From contig JAWDGP010003545.1 in assembly GCA_033675545.1 (NCBI GenBank), positions 915,001 to 979,000 on the forward strand: a stretch of 64,000 nucleotides of DNA, read 5' to 3'. The DNA comes from Elysia crispata. Its lineage: Eukaryota; Mollusca; Gastropoda; Plakobranchidae. The position numbers were made by a program, and so were the translations under genes. Below the pieces are notes generated by a model, which saw only the letters and a list, made by a program, of their open reading frames with translations, was not told where the DNA came from and searched no databases. Below are positions 1-13,194 of this stretch, one piece after another; positions within the stretch are counted from its first letter, which is position 1, and every line of letters starts with the position of its first letter.

Positions 1-80
1 CAAGCCGCTTTTTTTCTGTCGTTGGTTGGGTGAGAGGGGTGAAACCCTAGTTGCAGTTTAGATTACTGACAAAGAATAAA

Positions 81-141
81 GAAGAAGAAGAAGAAGAAGA
101 AGAAGAAGAAGAAGAAGAAGAAGAAGAAGAAGAAGAAGAAG
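81..141. repeat. (GAA)n microsatellite
   Basis: About 20 uninterrupted GAA units followed by a degenerate purine-rich tail (GATGAGGAGG). The long low-complexity reading frames across it encode only homopolymer-like peptides. Confidence 0.97.
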
Positions 142-1231
142 ATGAGGAGGAGGAGACCAACAGCAACAACAATAATAACAACAACATGCAGTAAGAGGAT
201 GAACAGGCAAAAAGAGACGGAATGAAAAAGGACATCGGAGGAAGAAAGAAAGAGAAACAATAACTGAAGAAGAAATAATAAAAGAAAACCAGAAAAGTTC
301 ATAGCAAGAGGAGGATAGATGGAAAAATATAATCAACAGGATCAAACCTTGGCTTTTATAGCCTCGGTGGATATGATTAGGATAAAGTAACGATGACATT
401 GATGGTTGAATACAACGGCAAACAATAAGAGCGAAACTCATCGTGTTTTTTATATCAATGGAATAATATCGCCCCCCGCCTTACTATTGTCAGCTATATC
501 CTGCCTCGCACCCGATTACCGTGCATGTCAATTTGATAACCTTGTGGTGGAGGAGTTAATTATCAATATAACGATTAAAATATTTTTTTTAAACTGCGTA
601 AGTAAAATATCGTGATCGCGAACGACTCTCTAGCACTGAAGAGGACAGCTTTTATTTTAAAATTGTGATGCTCATAACTTTCCACATTTATGTCAGGTTT
701 ATTCCGCAAATTTATTGTTGCTTTTTATTGATATGTATGGGGTTGATTTTTGAGTGTTCACTGGCGATACTGAGGTTTAATTTTTGATAGGCTTACAAGT
801 CTAGGTGGTCTTGTCACAATGTCTAGACTAATGAGAGCAAGCAGCCCACAAGTCAACAACTAAGCGAGAAGAATGTTCTGTGGATTAATTTGATTTCAAC
901 TTGTGGGCACAGATAAGCCGGAGAAATCGGAGAAACTGCGAATGTAAAGACCGGAAGAATGAAGCATACCATGAAGTAATGCACGATCTTTTCTGTGATC
1001 GCCCCAGGCCTATCACTTTAGAGAGGTTTTGATTTCTCCCTAACAGGCCCTCACGCTGTATCCAGCACACAAATATCTTTTTTTTAATTAATCCTTATAA
1101 CTTAAAGAACCTTGTGTGTCACAATAATGAAGAGAGAGAAGACAAAGAAAGGGAAGAGAGAGAAAAAAAGCAGGCTGACGACAGAGAAAGACATTGGCAG
1201 GCAGAGAAAAAAATAACAACAGAGATACTGA

Positions 1232-1234
<3 letters not shown>

Positions 1235-1321
<87 letters not shown>

Positions 1322-1340
1322 TTTGTGTGTGTGTGTGTGT
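1235..1340. repeat. (GA)n then (GT)n compound microsatellite
   Basis: More than 40 GA units run directly into a short GT tract. It is preceded by about 120 bp of purine-rich degenerate GAGA sequence. Confidence 0.97.
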
Positions 1341-2396
1341 TCCGGCTTGATCTAGATTCTATTCCAATTTTTCCTACAAAGACTCTTTCTTAAATAAAAA
1401 CAACCGCGGAAAAAAAAAATAGATTTCATGTAGATTGTGTTCCTGTCATGGTCTCTCATTCCGAACTCGATAATTCTTGAATTAGCTCAGCCATGATACA
1501 ATTGCCTCTTTGAGTGTAGTGCGTTAGCTTCATGTATTATATTATTTGCGAAAATAAACTTTTTTGTCGAAAGTGATTATCGTTCCATCTTTCAGTGGCT
1601 GCTAACATTGATTAAATGATATTGCAAGTAGCCTTATAGGAGAAAGAAGGGGAAGAAGATGCTAAATCTATAATAGCTGCGAGCTATCTCTGGAATCTTC
1701 ATGATCTGACAGTCAGAACGGTTTTAACGTTTGTCTTTCCGCTAGGGCTCTCCAGACAGAAACGCTAATCGTTCGAATATCCTGCTCTCGTTGATTATAT
1801 TTCAAAGATAGCAAGAAGATGGCTTAGATTTAAAATAAAAACTGAAAACTTTCATGATATTTTTACTATCAAATGCAGCAATTTTCAATCTATGAATGAT
1901 AGGTTTTATAGAACAGTTACGCATTTTAAATCTGTAGAAGTACTAAGAAGGTCCAAAGGCTCACTCGCATAAGGATCGATTGGATCAAAAAGTCAGTTGG
2001 ATAGCGTAATTCTCTCAGTACATAGCTCTCTCGCAGAGAGCATAGAATAAACCATCGGACAAGACTTGAAGCACGTTCATCGAAAAGTTTGAGTTCTTCG
2101 GTTACTCTAAGGATGGCGAAAGCTCATTACAGGGAGGTAAGGACATGAAGCGTTGCATCTTGTAGATATGCTGTAGACTCGCGCATGTGCAGTAGATTAT
2201 AACATTTTTGGCTTTAAAATTAAATTTCATGATCGATTGGGTTTTCTAAACATGCTAGTTAGAATGAGTACACCAATTATTTTTGTTATATTTAGAGAGG
2301 TTGAAGATCGACCTTTTTTTCTCCTCAAATAAAAGCAGTAAACCTGTACTTGAAGCTGTCACCGTGCTTTAGCGATGGAGGCTAGTTCTGTTTCCA

Positions 2397-2415
2397 CTCT
2401 CTCTCTCTCTCTCCC

Positions 2416-2507
<92 letters not shown>
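2397..2507. repeat. (CT)n microsatellite
   Basis: About 110 bp of CT repeats with two CCCT interruptions near the 5' end. Confidence 0.97.
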
Positions 2508-2510
<3 letters not shown>

Positions 2511-3336
2511 CATTGAATCACGCCACTATCTCAGTAACTGGTATATTATTCTGAACTCGTTCACACAGACCAACTGTAGTCTACTTACATCTATCTGCGT
2601 GACTTTCTCCTTTATGGTTATACACATTTGTGTTGACCGTCTCGTTGCTTTGGTAGCCAATTAGATGAGCAGATACGCATTTTTAAGCTGTTGGTTTCGC
2701 CTTTTCTTGATGCCAGGCATGCAAGATTTTTTCCCAGAGCCTACCACCAAGGTGGAAATTAATATTTCACTCAGTCAGCAAGAGTGCTTGGGCTTGTAGG
2801 GTGTTTGTGCTCTGCTATCGGTCAGTCTAGACCTTGATCTGGATCTCACACAGAATTTTTTTTAAATGTACTTCTTCTGAGGAATTTATCCCTGAAAATC
2901 TCACTTTCGTCTATGCCTTTAGGCTCTCTTTGCAGTAACTGTAGATTGTGAACCGGCGCAGATTGAAGTTTATTTCGGAAAAAAAATGGTTTAGAGGTAT
3001 TCTTACTACTACTCTTCTAACCGCCCATCACCTTTCTTAAATACTTAAGTGCAATAAATATTACATATCCCAAGGTAATGTAAAGGTGTGCAGTAATTTT
3101 TGTAATAGTATCATCATAAAAATAAGTTAATCATGTGATTAAATGTTCCTTGTAAAAATTATGTTATTCTATTTGTTTGTGAAGTAGTGGGCATAGAAAA
3201 AAAAAATTCTGGTTATGAAGGTGACCGCAATGTATTAGGTCTCTGGTTGGTGATTTCTTTCTATTTCCTCTTTTGTATACCTACATTACCTTACGTGTGC
3301 CAACCGGGGTGCATCTTTCAAGCGCTGCCACCCCTT

Positions 3337-3501
<165 letters not shown>

Positions 3502-4297
3502 TAAGGGGTCTAACCTTTATGATTTTGTTTTATACTTCCTTATTGTAAAATGGACGATATGACACTTCATTCACTTTTCCTATACATTGTCCCTTATCTC
3601 GTCAACTTTAAGCCCCTAGTATATTTATTAGAAAAATATTTCCCTTTAAGGTGTAAAATGTCTATCTCTTGAGTGTTCGCGACGCACCCTGCCTGATATT
3701 CACTCAGCAAAGGCGACGTAGTTCGGTGCAGCTCACTTCGGACTTTCCAGTTTACGTGCTTTCCCTTCACTTGCGTTTCGTTTACCTTAGCTTACAGAAA
3801 TATTGCACCTCTTTTACTATTCTTCTTTCTGAACGAATGTATTTTGTTAAATTTGCACGTGCTACGTAGATGAGTCTATTCTTTGAGAAGCCATGCTCCC
3901 TGAATAAGTGCTGCCCTTTTACATGTTTTTTTTTTTCAAACATCTGGTGAGGTGGATTATTTCCAGGGTCCCCCTCAACTTCTTTTCTAGCACTAAAATT
4001 CACAGTTTTTGTAAACTTTGTCTCCTTTAATGTTTTGTCTTTACTTTTGTCTATAACATGCACCATAAAAAGTGACCTCCCACCCTCCCTCCCTCCCCCT
4101 CTCTCTGACTCTTTGATTCTTTTTTTTGACACACACACACACACACTCTCTCTCTCTCTCGACTCTCTGGCTCTGAGTCTTTGTCCTTCTTTCCTTCGAA
4201 TGTCTCTTATTTTCTTCTCCTCTATCTGCATCTCTGTCGCTCTCTAGCTCTGTCTCTCTGTTTCTCTCTTTCTCTGTCTGTTTGCCCCGCGCCGCCT

Positions 4298-4298
<1 letters not shown>

Positions 4299-4376
<78 letters not shown>
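4299..4376. repeat. (CT)n microsatellite
   Basis: Pure CT tract of about 78 bp, preceded from 4080 by degenerate CT, CCT and CA repeats. Confidence 0.96.
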
Positions 4377-4379
<3 letters not shown>

Positions 4380-4769
4380 GAATATATCTTTAATTTTGGG
4401 TTTGGATAGATCAATTTGTTCCAAAGATATGGCCCATACGTTCCATCTCGCTGTCCATCTTCCGTGAGCATCTAGAGTGCCCTCCCTTCCTAAAGTAAGA
4501 TGTACGGAAGAAACCGAGTCACCGATCAATAAAGCCTTTCTCCTCGATTATGTGGTTACTGGTTAGACTAGAATGATTGCTTCTTCTTCAGATGGAATGG
4601 AAAGAGTCAAAGTCTGCTACTGTCTCATGAACATGGCTGAGAAGTCATCGTGGCTCACCCAAGCACTACACTACTGGCATAACTTACCCCATAGTGCCAA
4701 CTTCGATTTTGTCTAACAATCAATTTACACTCTATTTGCAATCACAGTGCATCTAAATTATTCCTTACG

Positions 4770-5048
<279 letters not shown>

Positions 5049-5520
5049 GCTCTGTGTGCGGGAGATGGAGGGGGAACAATGTTTAGGGGAAGGAGATTAA
5101 ATAGTATCGTTTACATGAAGATACTGAATTTCTTTTGATTGATTGCGTTGGACTTGGTGAGAGCTTTCAACAGTTTTTCTCTCACTTTAACATCTTTTTG
5201 TAAATTGTATATCCTGTTAACCTCTCTCCTCTCTTCTTTCAAGTAAAGGGCATAAATGTGAAAAATAATAATTACTATGCATACCATTCAAAGTTTATTA
5301 AACCTATAAATGTTTAATAATTATTTAGAAGTATATCTAGCAGAGGCTTAGCACAACGACTAACTCTCACGGCAACCTCAAGCATGTGAATTTGTGAAGG
5401 CTCAAGGTTTTGGTTTGCACTGAGCGAGCTTCTTTTTTTTTCCGCCTCGACCTTTGTTGTGACGGAGCTAAATCGCGCCCTCTGTCAATTGAACAACATA
5501 GTTATCTTATTGATACCTTT

Positions 5521-5522
<2 letters not shown>

Positions 5523-5587
<65 letters not shown>
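5523..5587. repeat. (CT)n microsatellite
   Basis: Pure CT tract of about 64 bp about 600 bp upstream of the first visible glycosyltransferase exon. Confidence 0.96.
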
Positions 5588-5590
<3 letters not shown>

Positions 5591-6196
5591 CACTCACTCT
5601 CACTTTCTTTCCTAGCATACAAACACGTCTGCCTATCGCGGCACCGTACTGTAGACACTAAAATTGCCCCAGCCTAAGCCGTATCCCGATTCCTATCGAT
5701 CTGTCTGCTGGTTTTTGGCAAATTCTCTGTCGGAGAGCCTGGGCCTTGGAGGGTTGGGGGGCTGGGGAGAGTCTGTGACAAATGTTGATGTTACCGTTGC
5801 TGTCATTTTTTGTTTTTTTGTCGTTATTGCTCATCGTTCCTTTCACACACCATACTATTTTCTCCATGTTGTTTACCGACAAATGACATCTTGTGGAAAT
5901 TTGTATGATTTAGTATACGTTTTGAGAGTAGGATTTCAACATCTGCAGGAGCAGTAATAAGTTTACTGAAGCAGCAGTAAGAACAGAAAATTAGAACCTG
6001 ATACGGAAGATGCAGAGCCTTATTTTTTTTCTGATAGCATCAGTCTCATCTTTGTCTCACACCTTGTCATTGGAAAAGTATAACGTCTTCAACGTAGCAG
6101 TCTATTTTTTTTATTTGTCCAATTGATGTTAAGACTCTTTATGTGTTTTTGACTTTTTGCTCCTACCCTTTGTTTTCCTTTCTCCTATTTTCCCAG

Positions 6197-7953
6197 TTTG
6201 GTAACGACACATTCAATAAAGGTCGTATTATGAACGCCGCATTCCGCGAAGCCCTCAAGCTGTTTGACTTCCAGTGCGTGACCTTTCATGACGTGGACCT
6301 CGTGCCAGAGGATGATCGCAATATGTACTCTTGTGCTGATATGCCTAAACACATGAGCATCGGGATCGACAAATTTAACTACCAGTGAGTTTACTTTTAC
6401 TGAGTTAGGATTATAGCTTTTATTATAATTTTGGCGTCTAGCACTGACCCTAAAGTCATCCCGTCAAGCACCATATGTCTAGATTGTTCTGAATTTTCAT
6501 GAATTGCATTGTGTAGCCTACTAATTATAGTTTGCGATCCTATATGGTGGATAATTCAAAATGTTAAAGTGAAACAATTTTTTTCAAATTTTTTTTTTAT
6601 GTATTGAAGAAATTGAGCACAGTTTGCTTTCTTACTGACCAAACAATGGATGCTCCAAAATCTGCAGGTACTTTGAAGTGGGTTTGAACTGCTTCACAGA
6701 CGAATTGAGGTTCAGCCATTTCATGTTGAAGAGTTGAATCGGATTCTTCACCCCTTCCTCATCACTTTTTTTTATCCTAAGTACTAATTTGAGTATGACA
6801 GTTTTTATAGATGGGATAAAAGGGATCTATATAACATCGAGTGCATTTACAAAATCCGCACTTGCAGGAGGGAAAATGAAATAATCAATTAATTGACACA
6901 TTTTGTGGAGAATAAATGTCTTGAATTCCTTGAGGTTAATGCCACTTCTGTTTTTCCCCCAGTCTTCCTTATGATGGGCTAGTAGGTGGCGTCCTGATGT
7001 TCAGGACAGAACATTTCCAACAGGTGAATGGTTACAGCAACATGTATTGGGGTTGGGGAGCTGAAGATGATGACATGACTACACGGATACTGCACCAAGG
7101 TTTGCGCATTTATCGCCCACCAAGCAATATTGCCAGATATAAGATGGTCAAGCATGATGGGCGAAAAGTTTCAGAGGTTTCCGTTAGGTAGGCCATTTAT
7201 TTTTCCTTTTTTTTCTTACCTTTAGTATCTGTCAACTGCTATTTTATAACGTACTAGCTATTAACCATAGTATGCCACAACTCTTGAGAAAGATGGCTCA
7301 ATCTTGTTTAAAAATTTTGAGAACTAGGCTTTTAGGTAAACTGTAATATAAAATAGATTTTAGACTGATAAAATACAAGAAGACTACTTCAGAAAGTTGC
7401 GACTAAATTAGATTGCTGAAAGAAAAAACAGTCATAAAATGCCATGATCTTCATAAAAGATGTAACTAATGTGATCTTATGTGATTCATTAACAATACTG
7501 TACATTGTAGTGCATGATAACATTATTTCATTTCTTTGGTATTTATGATTGCGAACAGTTAGATGAAAAAATTCCAGTTGAATGTTATGACTAATTTGAA
7601 ATTCAACATCTGATCTTGAGCTGGTTTGTTTATTTTTCATGTTTAATATTTTAAGTGAATAAGCCTATATGTGTCTGTTTTTCTTTAATGGTATTCCTTT
7701 TTTTTTTTTCTATGGAGCTAGTATATTGTCAGAATTCAACCATGTCTCAAAATTTGTAGAGCCTACTTTGCTTTTTTTTTTGTTTTATTTTAATTTTTGT
7801 CATTTTATGTTTATTTTTTTTAGAATGAAGCTGTTACGGTCAGCAGCAAGACGCAGCAAGATGGAAGGCCTGAACAATATCCAGTACACTCTTCTCTATA
7901 CGCACACAGAAAAACTCTTTACACACTTCCTTGTGGACATAGGCCACCCTTGA
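6197..7953 (+). CDS. Beta-1,4-galactosyltransferase-family glycosyltransferase (GT7), C-terminal three exons; predicted GalNAc/GlcNAc donor
   Basis: Partial gene: exons 6197-6384, 6963-7187 and 7824-7953 (stop TGA), joined in consistent phase by AG acceptors and GT donors. GT7 enzymes are Golgi type II membrane proteins that transfer a sugar from a UDP-sugar to terminal GlcNAc in a Mn2+-dependent reaction. The first exon holds the metal-binding DVDL motif. The second holds LPY-x3-GGV, the flexible-loop and acid segment WGWGAEDDD, and the Met-x2-His metal ligand (KMVKH). The third holds the closing block (GLNNIQY, VDIG) that ends the family. Exon limits match those known for vertebrate B4GALT genes. 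The position equivalent to bovine Tyr289, which selects UDP-Gal, is Leu here, as in invertebrate beta-4-GalNAc transferases. A snail homologue is reported to use GlcNAc. The loop Gly (WGWGG in mammals) is Ala. The N-terminal half is missing upstream. The first AATAAA after the stop is at about 9399; 3' UTR length is unknown. Confidence 0.93.
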
Positions 7954-8160
7954 CCCTGGCCCCCTTTTGTTCCCTCATCAAACTAGTTGCCATCTAGAGA
8001 TTAGAGACCTGGAGACTCAGTTTTTTCAAGAACATTAGACAACATAAGAAATTGGTATTGAAAAAACCAACCCAGTGTAAGAGTCAAGAGATGCATAATG
8101 GAAGTTCATAGAAATTTTTTTAAAAGGAATAACGGTATTTTGTAAATATATGTGTGTTTA

Positions 8161-8186
8161 TATGTGTGTGTGTGTGTGTGTGTGTG
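8161..8186. repeat. (TG)n microsatellite
   Basis: Short TG tract about 210 bp after the glycosyltransferase stop codon, probably within its 3' UTR. Confidence 0.9.
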
Positions 8187-11100
8187 AATTTTAAGTGTGA
8201 GCAGTTTTTTATTTATGTGTTATTATGGCCAAAAAATTATTATTAAAGAATATAAAGTGAGAAACATGGAAATGAAAAATTGTGTCAAGTCACCAGTACT
8301 GTTAGATTAAATTTGCTAACAATTCAACTTCTTCCACATATATTACTCTGAGAAATGCTCAGATATCAGCCTTTGCTATTTCATGATCATGATTTGGTGT
8401 CAAAAGACTTGATTTAATGAAATAATGATCATCAACATAGTAAATTTTATGCTTTGAAAAATTACTTTTTAGTACATAACCTTAAATTTAGATATTACTA
8501 TTAAAATCTCTGAATTTATGAATAATATTTGACTGTAATGTGAACTAAGTCTGTTATATCCATTTATCCTATCTGTCCCTCTTGCTCACATGTTGCATCA
8601 TAGTTTTATGCTGTACAAATAAGCGTTTTATGTGTATTTAATCCATAAGTGAAATGAAAAGCAGGCTGAATGGAAAAGTTTGATTTTTTTAGTTTCATGC
8701 ACCAAAAAGTTTGGAGACCTAAGAAAACCTCAAATGTCAAACTTTTTGTCATACTGTCAGCGTTGATTGGTCAAATGGCAGAACTTTAAATTTGGTGAAG
8801 TAGGATCTGAAGGCAGATATATTTTCTTTTTCTCAACTTGTAAAAAGATAAAAGTCCTCTAAGTTTTATCAGGTTTTTTTTTTTAATTATCTAACACTTT
8901 CAAGCAGCTTTATTGCAAATCCTTTGCTGCTTTGCCTTGAGAAATAAGTTGTGCTCAAAGCAGGAGAGCAAAAAAAAAAAAAAGAATGATATAAATGTAT
9001 TCGTAGAAAGCATAGAGGCTTGAGAGACTGAAGAATTGATTCGAATAGTGAGCTTCACTCTTGAAAGTACCTGTAAAGTTACTCAAAAGGAAATCATGAA
9101 AGTTGCTCAAAATATCCTCTTTTACTGTACATGTTCTAGTTAATTTGATTTCTGGTGGCAACAATCTCAGTACCTACACAGCCATAAAACTTTTTGCAGA
9201 ACATTACATCTTTATTGTCCACATCTAATAGGATGTAAGAATGTTTTACAGCAAGGTTTAAGCCATCTTTTTGAGTTATTTTTTCACCCTCCTATATGAA
9301 CCAGAACCAACTTTGTAAAATTCATATCCAGCAAGGCCTAAACTTTCTAATTTAGGCTTTGCCCGAAAACAATGTAATTCTCTAGGTATTTTTCAGAAAA
9401 TAAAACAATGGATTAAGGATTTAGAATTAAGCATCATTCATATCATTGAATCATAAAAATTATTTTCATGCTCATGTCATTATGCATATCTAGATAGATA
9501 TTAGTTTGCCTGTTTTTTTTTTAAGTCGGGACCCACATCCTCATTGCCTCAGTAGACATCACTGAGGCGGACAAGTCTAGAGCACTTTGGTTAAGGGCTT
9601 GTGGGCAGTGAATACCTACCGCTCCTCAACTGATGCGAGTCATTCTTGACATTAGCACCCATGATTGTTAAATTATCGATATTATCAGTATCTCCCTTAA
9701 AAACAGCTCACAATGCCACACTGCTTTGCACTAATCGACTGCAAATTTTTGTAGCCTAACCTTTATTTCATGTCTTGTTCATCATCCCATTTCACCCTAG
9801 GCCTAGATCTTGTTGGCGTATAGAAAGCTTGATCAAAAGTGTGCCTGGCTTTTTGTCCACAGTGGATGATTGTTCATGAGAAGCTTAAAAGTGGGCGACC
9901 TCTAAAAATCAATTTTTTTTCTTCATGTTTGTAACTCTATAGCTTAAAACTAAAACAGTAATGTTTTTAACATTCAGCTCAGAGGAAGAGCATATAAAAG
10001 CAGGGTTGCAGTCAGAAAGATTTTAGCTTACTGTCACTTGAGTAGAGAGGGCCCTTCCATAGTGGGAGTATGGAAACAGCAGTGTTGTCTGTTGTCTTCA
10101 CATTGCCTGCTAACCTTCAGACTCCTGGTTTCTTGCATGTTGGTAAAAAGTGCGACCATGATCCAACGTTTTATGCTGTTATGATTTCAGCACCTATTAG
10201 TTTCCTTTCCAATTGACTATAAAATATTTGTGGGATCTAGCAAGTAGGAATATTTTTTTTTCGTTAGCAACCTTATGGACTGACTGCTTTCATATTATAT
10301 AATTTCAGGCACATTTGTGCAAGTACATTGTGTGTATATATATATTTTGGTTTTATTTTTACTGTTCATGCATATTTCCTACTGTATTCATGTAGTTTCA
10401 TTTTCTGTAGAACTTGTTTTAAAACATATATTGCTTTTTATGAAGCTATGAATCAATTTTTTTTTAAGTTAAGCATTCTCCTATAGGAAAATTCAACTTC
10501 CTTTCAAATGTTGTATTCTAATGTGATATTTATTTCTATGGTTTGATTATGACTATTTGAACATGTTTTCCCCAATCCTTGTTTTGCTTTCTTTTGGGCA
10601 GGTGAACAAAAGGGGGAGAGGCTTTTGCATGTGATTACAGTGCAACTAACTAAATTTGTATTTGTTTCTTTCCAATTAACCAACTCATTTCTAGATTTAT
10701 AATTATTCGAGTGACAGTATATCTTACAATGCTGAGCTCCAAAAATATGTAGGAGATGAATATTTTATTTGTGCACAATATTACCACCACAGATTCATAT
10801 TCAAATTTCCAAATCCATGTACAATGTATTGATTCTTTACATACCTGCAAAAAAATCTGCAGTCATCACCAAAAACTAGTCATCAGGTTCAACTATAAAT
10901 ATGTCTTCAGACTTTTGTCGATATTGTGTTGAGTGTTCAGACAATTTTTTGAAAATCATTTTCATCTGTTGAATTTTGATAACATGAGTTGCAATGTATC
11001 GTCATGGAAATTTCATATGGAATTCCCATATGATTTTCTCTTCATTGAAACTTTTTACCTATTACCAGAAAAAAACAAGATGCGTATCAATATTCTTGGA

Positions 11101-11584
11101 ATGCTAAAAGAAAAATAGAACTTCGAACTTTTTAACTTTTTATTTCGTTAGCTATGTATTATTAAAAGATGTAGTCCTAGATTTAGATCTAAATCTCATT
11201 TAGAGCGGCTGGCCAAGCATAAAAAAAAATGTTACTTTCTGTTTAGATATCTAGACCTAGCGATCTCAATTCCTGCATCTAAAATATATTTTCTAGATGA
11301 AGAAACATATCTTTTTATAAGAAAATCTTTTTTGACAAAAGAAGATAGTGTTGTTTGAATAAAGGACCTGAAAGTTTTAGATAAAGAGTCATATAGATTG
11401 ATGGCTTAAAGCCTAAAATTTGGAGCTCAGAACGGGACCAATACCAAGGTTTAAAGCTGAATTTCTTTTTCATTGGATCGATTTAGGCATTTTCAATATC
11501 AAAGGGCACTCCTCAACAAAACATGATTTTCTGTTCAAATTTGGTGTCAAAAATAGTCTCCTGACCATTTCAAAGTTATAACCA

Positions 11585-11587
<3 letters not shown>

Positions 11588-11643
<56 letters not shown>
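11588..11643. repeat. (ATT)n microsatellite
   Basis: About 18 ATT units followed by degenerate ATC/ATT repeats. Confidence 0.95.
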
Positions 11644-12916
11644 CATCATTATTATCATTAATATTAATTTAATAAATTAATAATAATAATTATTAATTAT
11701 TCTTACCACTGCTATTTCCTTTATAAAGAGTGTTTATATTATTGTTGCATTATGAATCCAACAATCATCATTATAATTACCATAAATATTATTTTTAATC
11801 GCAATTATTCACTATTTATTATAGTAAATATCATTGGTGATATTATGATTCATATCACTATCATGAACATGATCTTTATCATCACTACCCCCATAAGTAT
11901 TTGGGCTTTTCTCAACATCAAAATTATCAGACGATACCTTGAAGAGCTTATACTCATCAATAGTATATTTTTGTGCTATGATATGATTTTGTTCCTGCTG
12001 TATGCTAAATAGTATTCACCCAATTGATTCATATTAAATTGATGATATAATTATTATGCATGAAAATGCAAGCCTTTCAAAATGAATCAAGTGCTTTCAA
12101 CTGACATGTTGTTATCTCCTTAAGCTTTTTTTTCCCCTAATTTATTTTGCTTTTTCTTTTGCCCAGTTAACTAGCATTTGTTTATTGCTTTGAATGCTGA
12201 TTTTGTAAAAGTGATGAGAAGAAACTGAAGTCCAGAAAATTTAGTTATATATGATCGATTTATGAAGTTCAGCATTCTACGCTTCGTATTAAGTTTTTGT
12301 TTTTTTTGTTGTTTTTTTTTTGGTCATTTGTGCTTGATCCTTTCACACCACTATATATGTTTTTGAATTTAATTTGAAATTGGAGAGTATTGATATTATT
12401 TTATTATGTATAAAAAAAAGAGAGGCTGGGCAAGAATAATTAATTTTAAAACTATGTCCAGTCACCAAACTTTTTGCATCTTTGGAAGTAGTAAATAATT
12501 CATTTCAAATTTTTTACAATTTGTTCAAATTTTACATATTTCTAAAACAAGTGTGCTGAAGCTGCAATTTTATTGTGTTTATTAGCATTTTCGTTGATTT
12601 TCTTGTAGTTTTTGTGAAAGATGTTTTCTTTGTTCTTTAATTTCCATTTGGATTTATCTCTTATGCAACATAAGATTTAAGTATTAAGGAACTCAATATG
12701 AAATTAGATAAATTCTTTGAACGATCATCATGGCTCTAAGTTTTCCTAATCTCTCAATATATTTTTTTAGATGGTGAGGCTCAACCAAGATGTGAGGTTT
12801 TTATTTATCCATCTTGAGAAGTATACATGTTGCAGGTTCTCAACTTTTCTCATTTCATCATTAATTTTATAAAAATTTCGAAATTGTGCTTTTTTTTTCT
12901 TCAAGGGTGATTTTTA

Positions 12917-13194
<278 letters not shown>

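Noticed and set aside
780..1080. G+C-richer patch with ACAAGTCTAG and GCCCACAAG words, partly echoed at 9570-9605
   Set aside because: Shared words are too short to show a common repeat family by eye; no boundaries found.
4041..4529. Minus-strand 162-aa frame with Arg/Glu runs
   Set aside because: Low-complexity translation of CT tracts; the flanking peptide has no homology I recognise.
5340..5440. tRNA-like SINE head (GGCTTAGCACAACGACTAA...)
   Set aside because: The A-box-like part is only loosely matched and no acceptable B box or cloverleaf follows.
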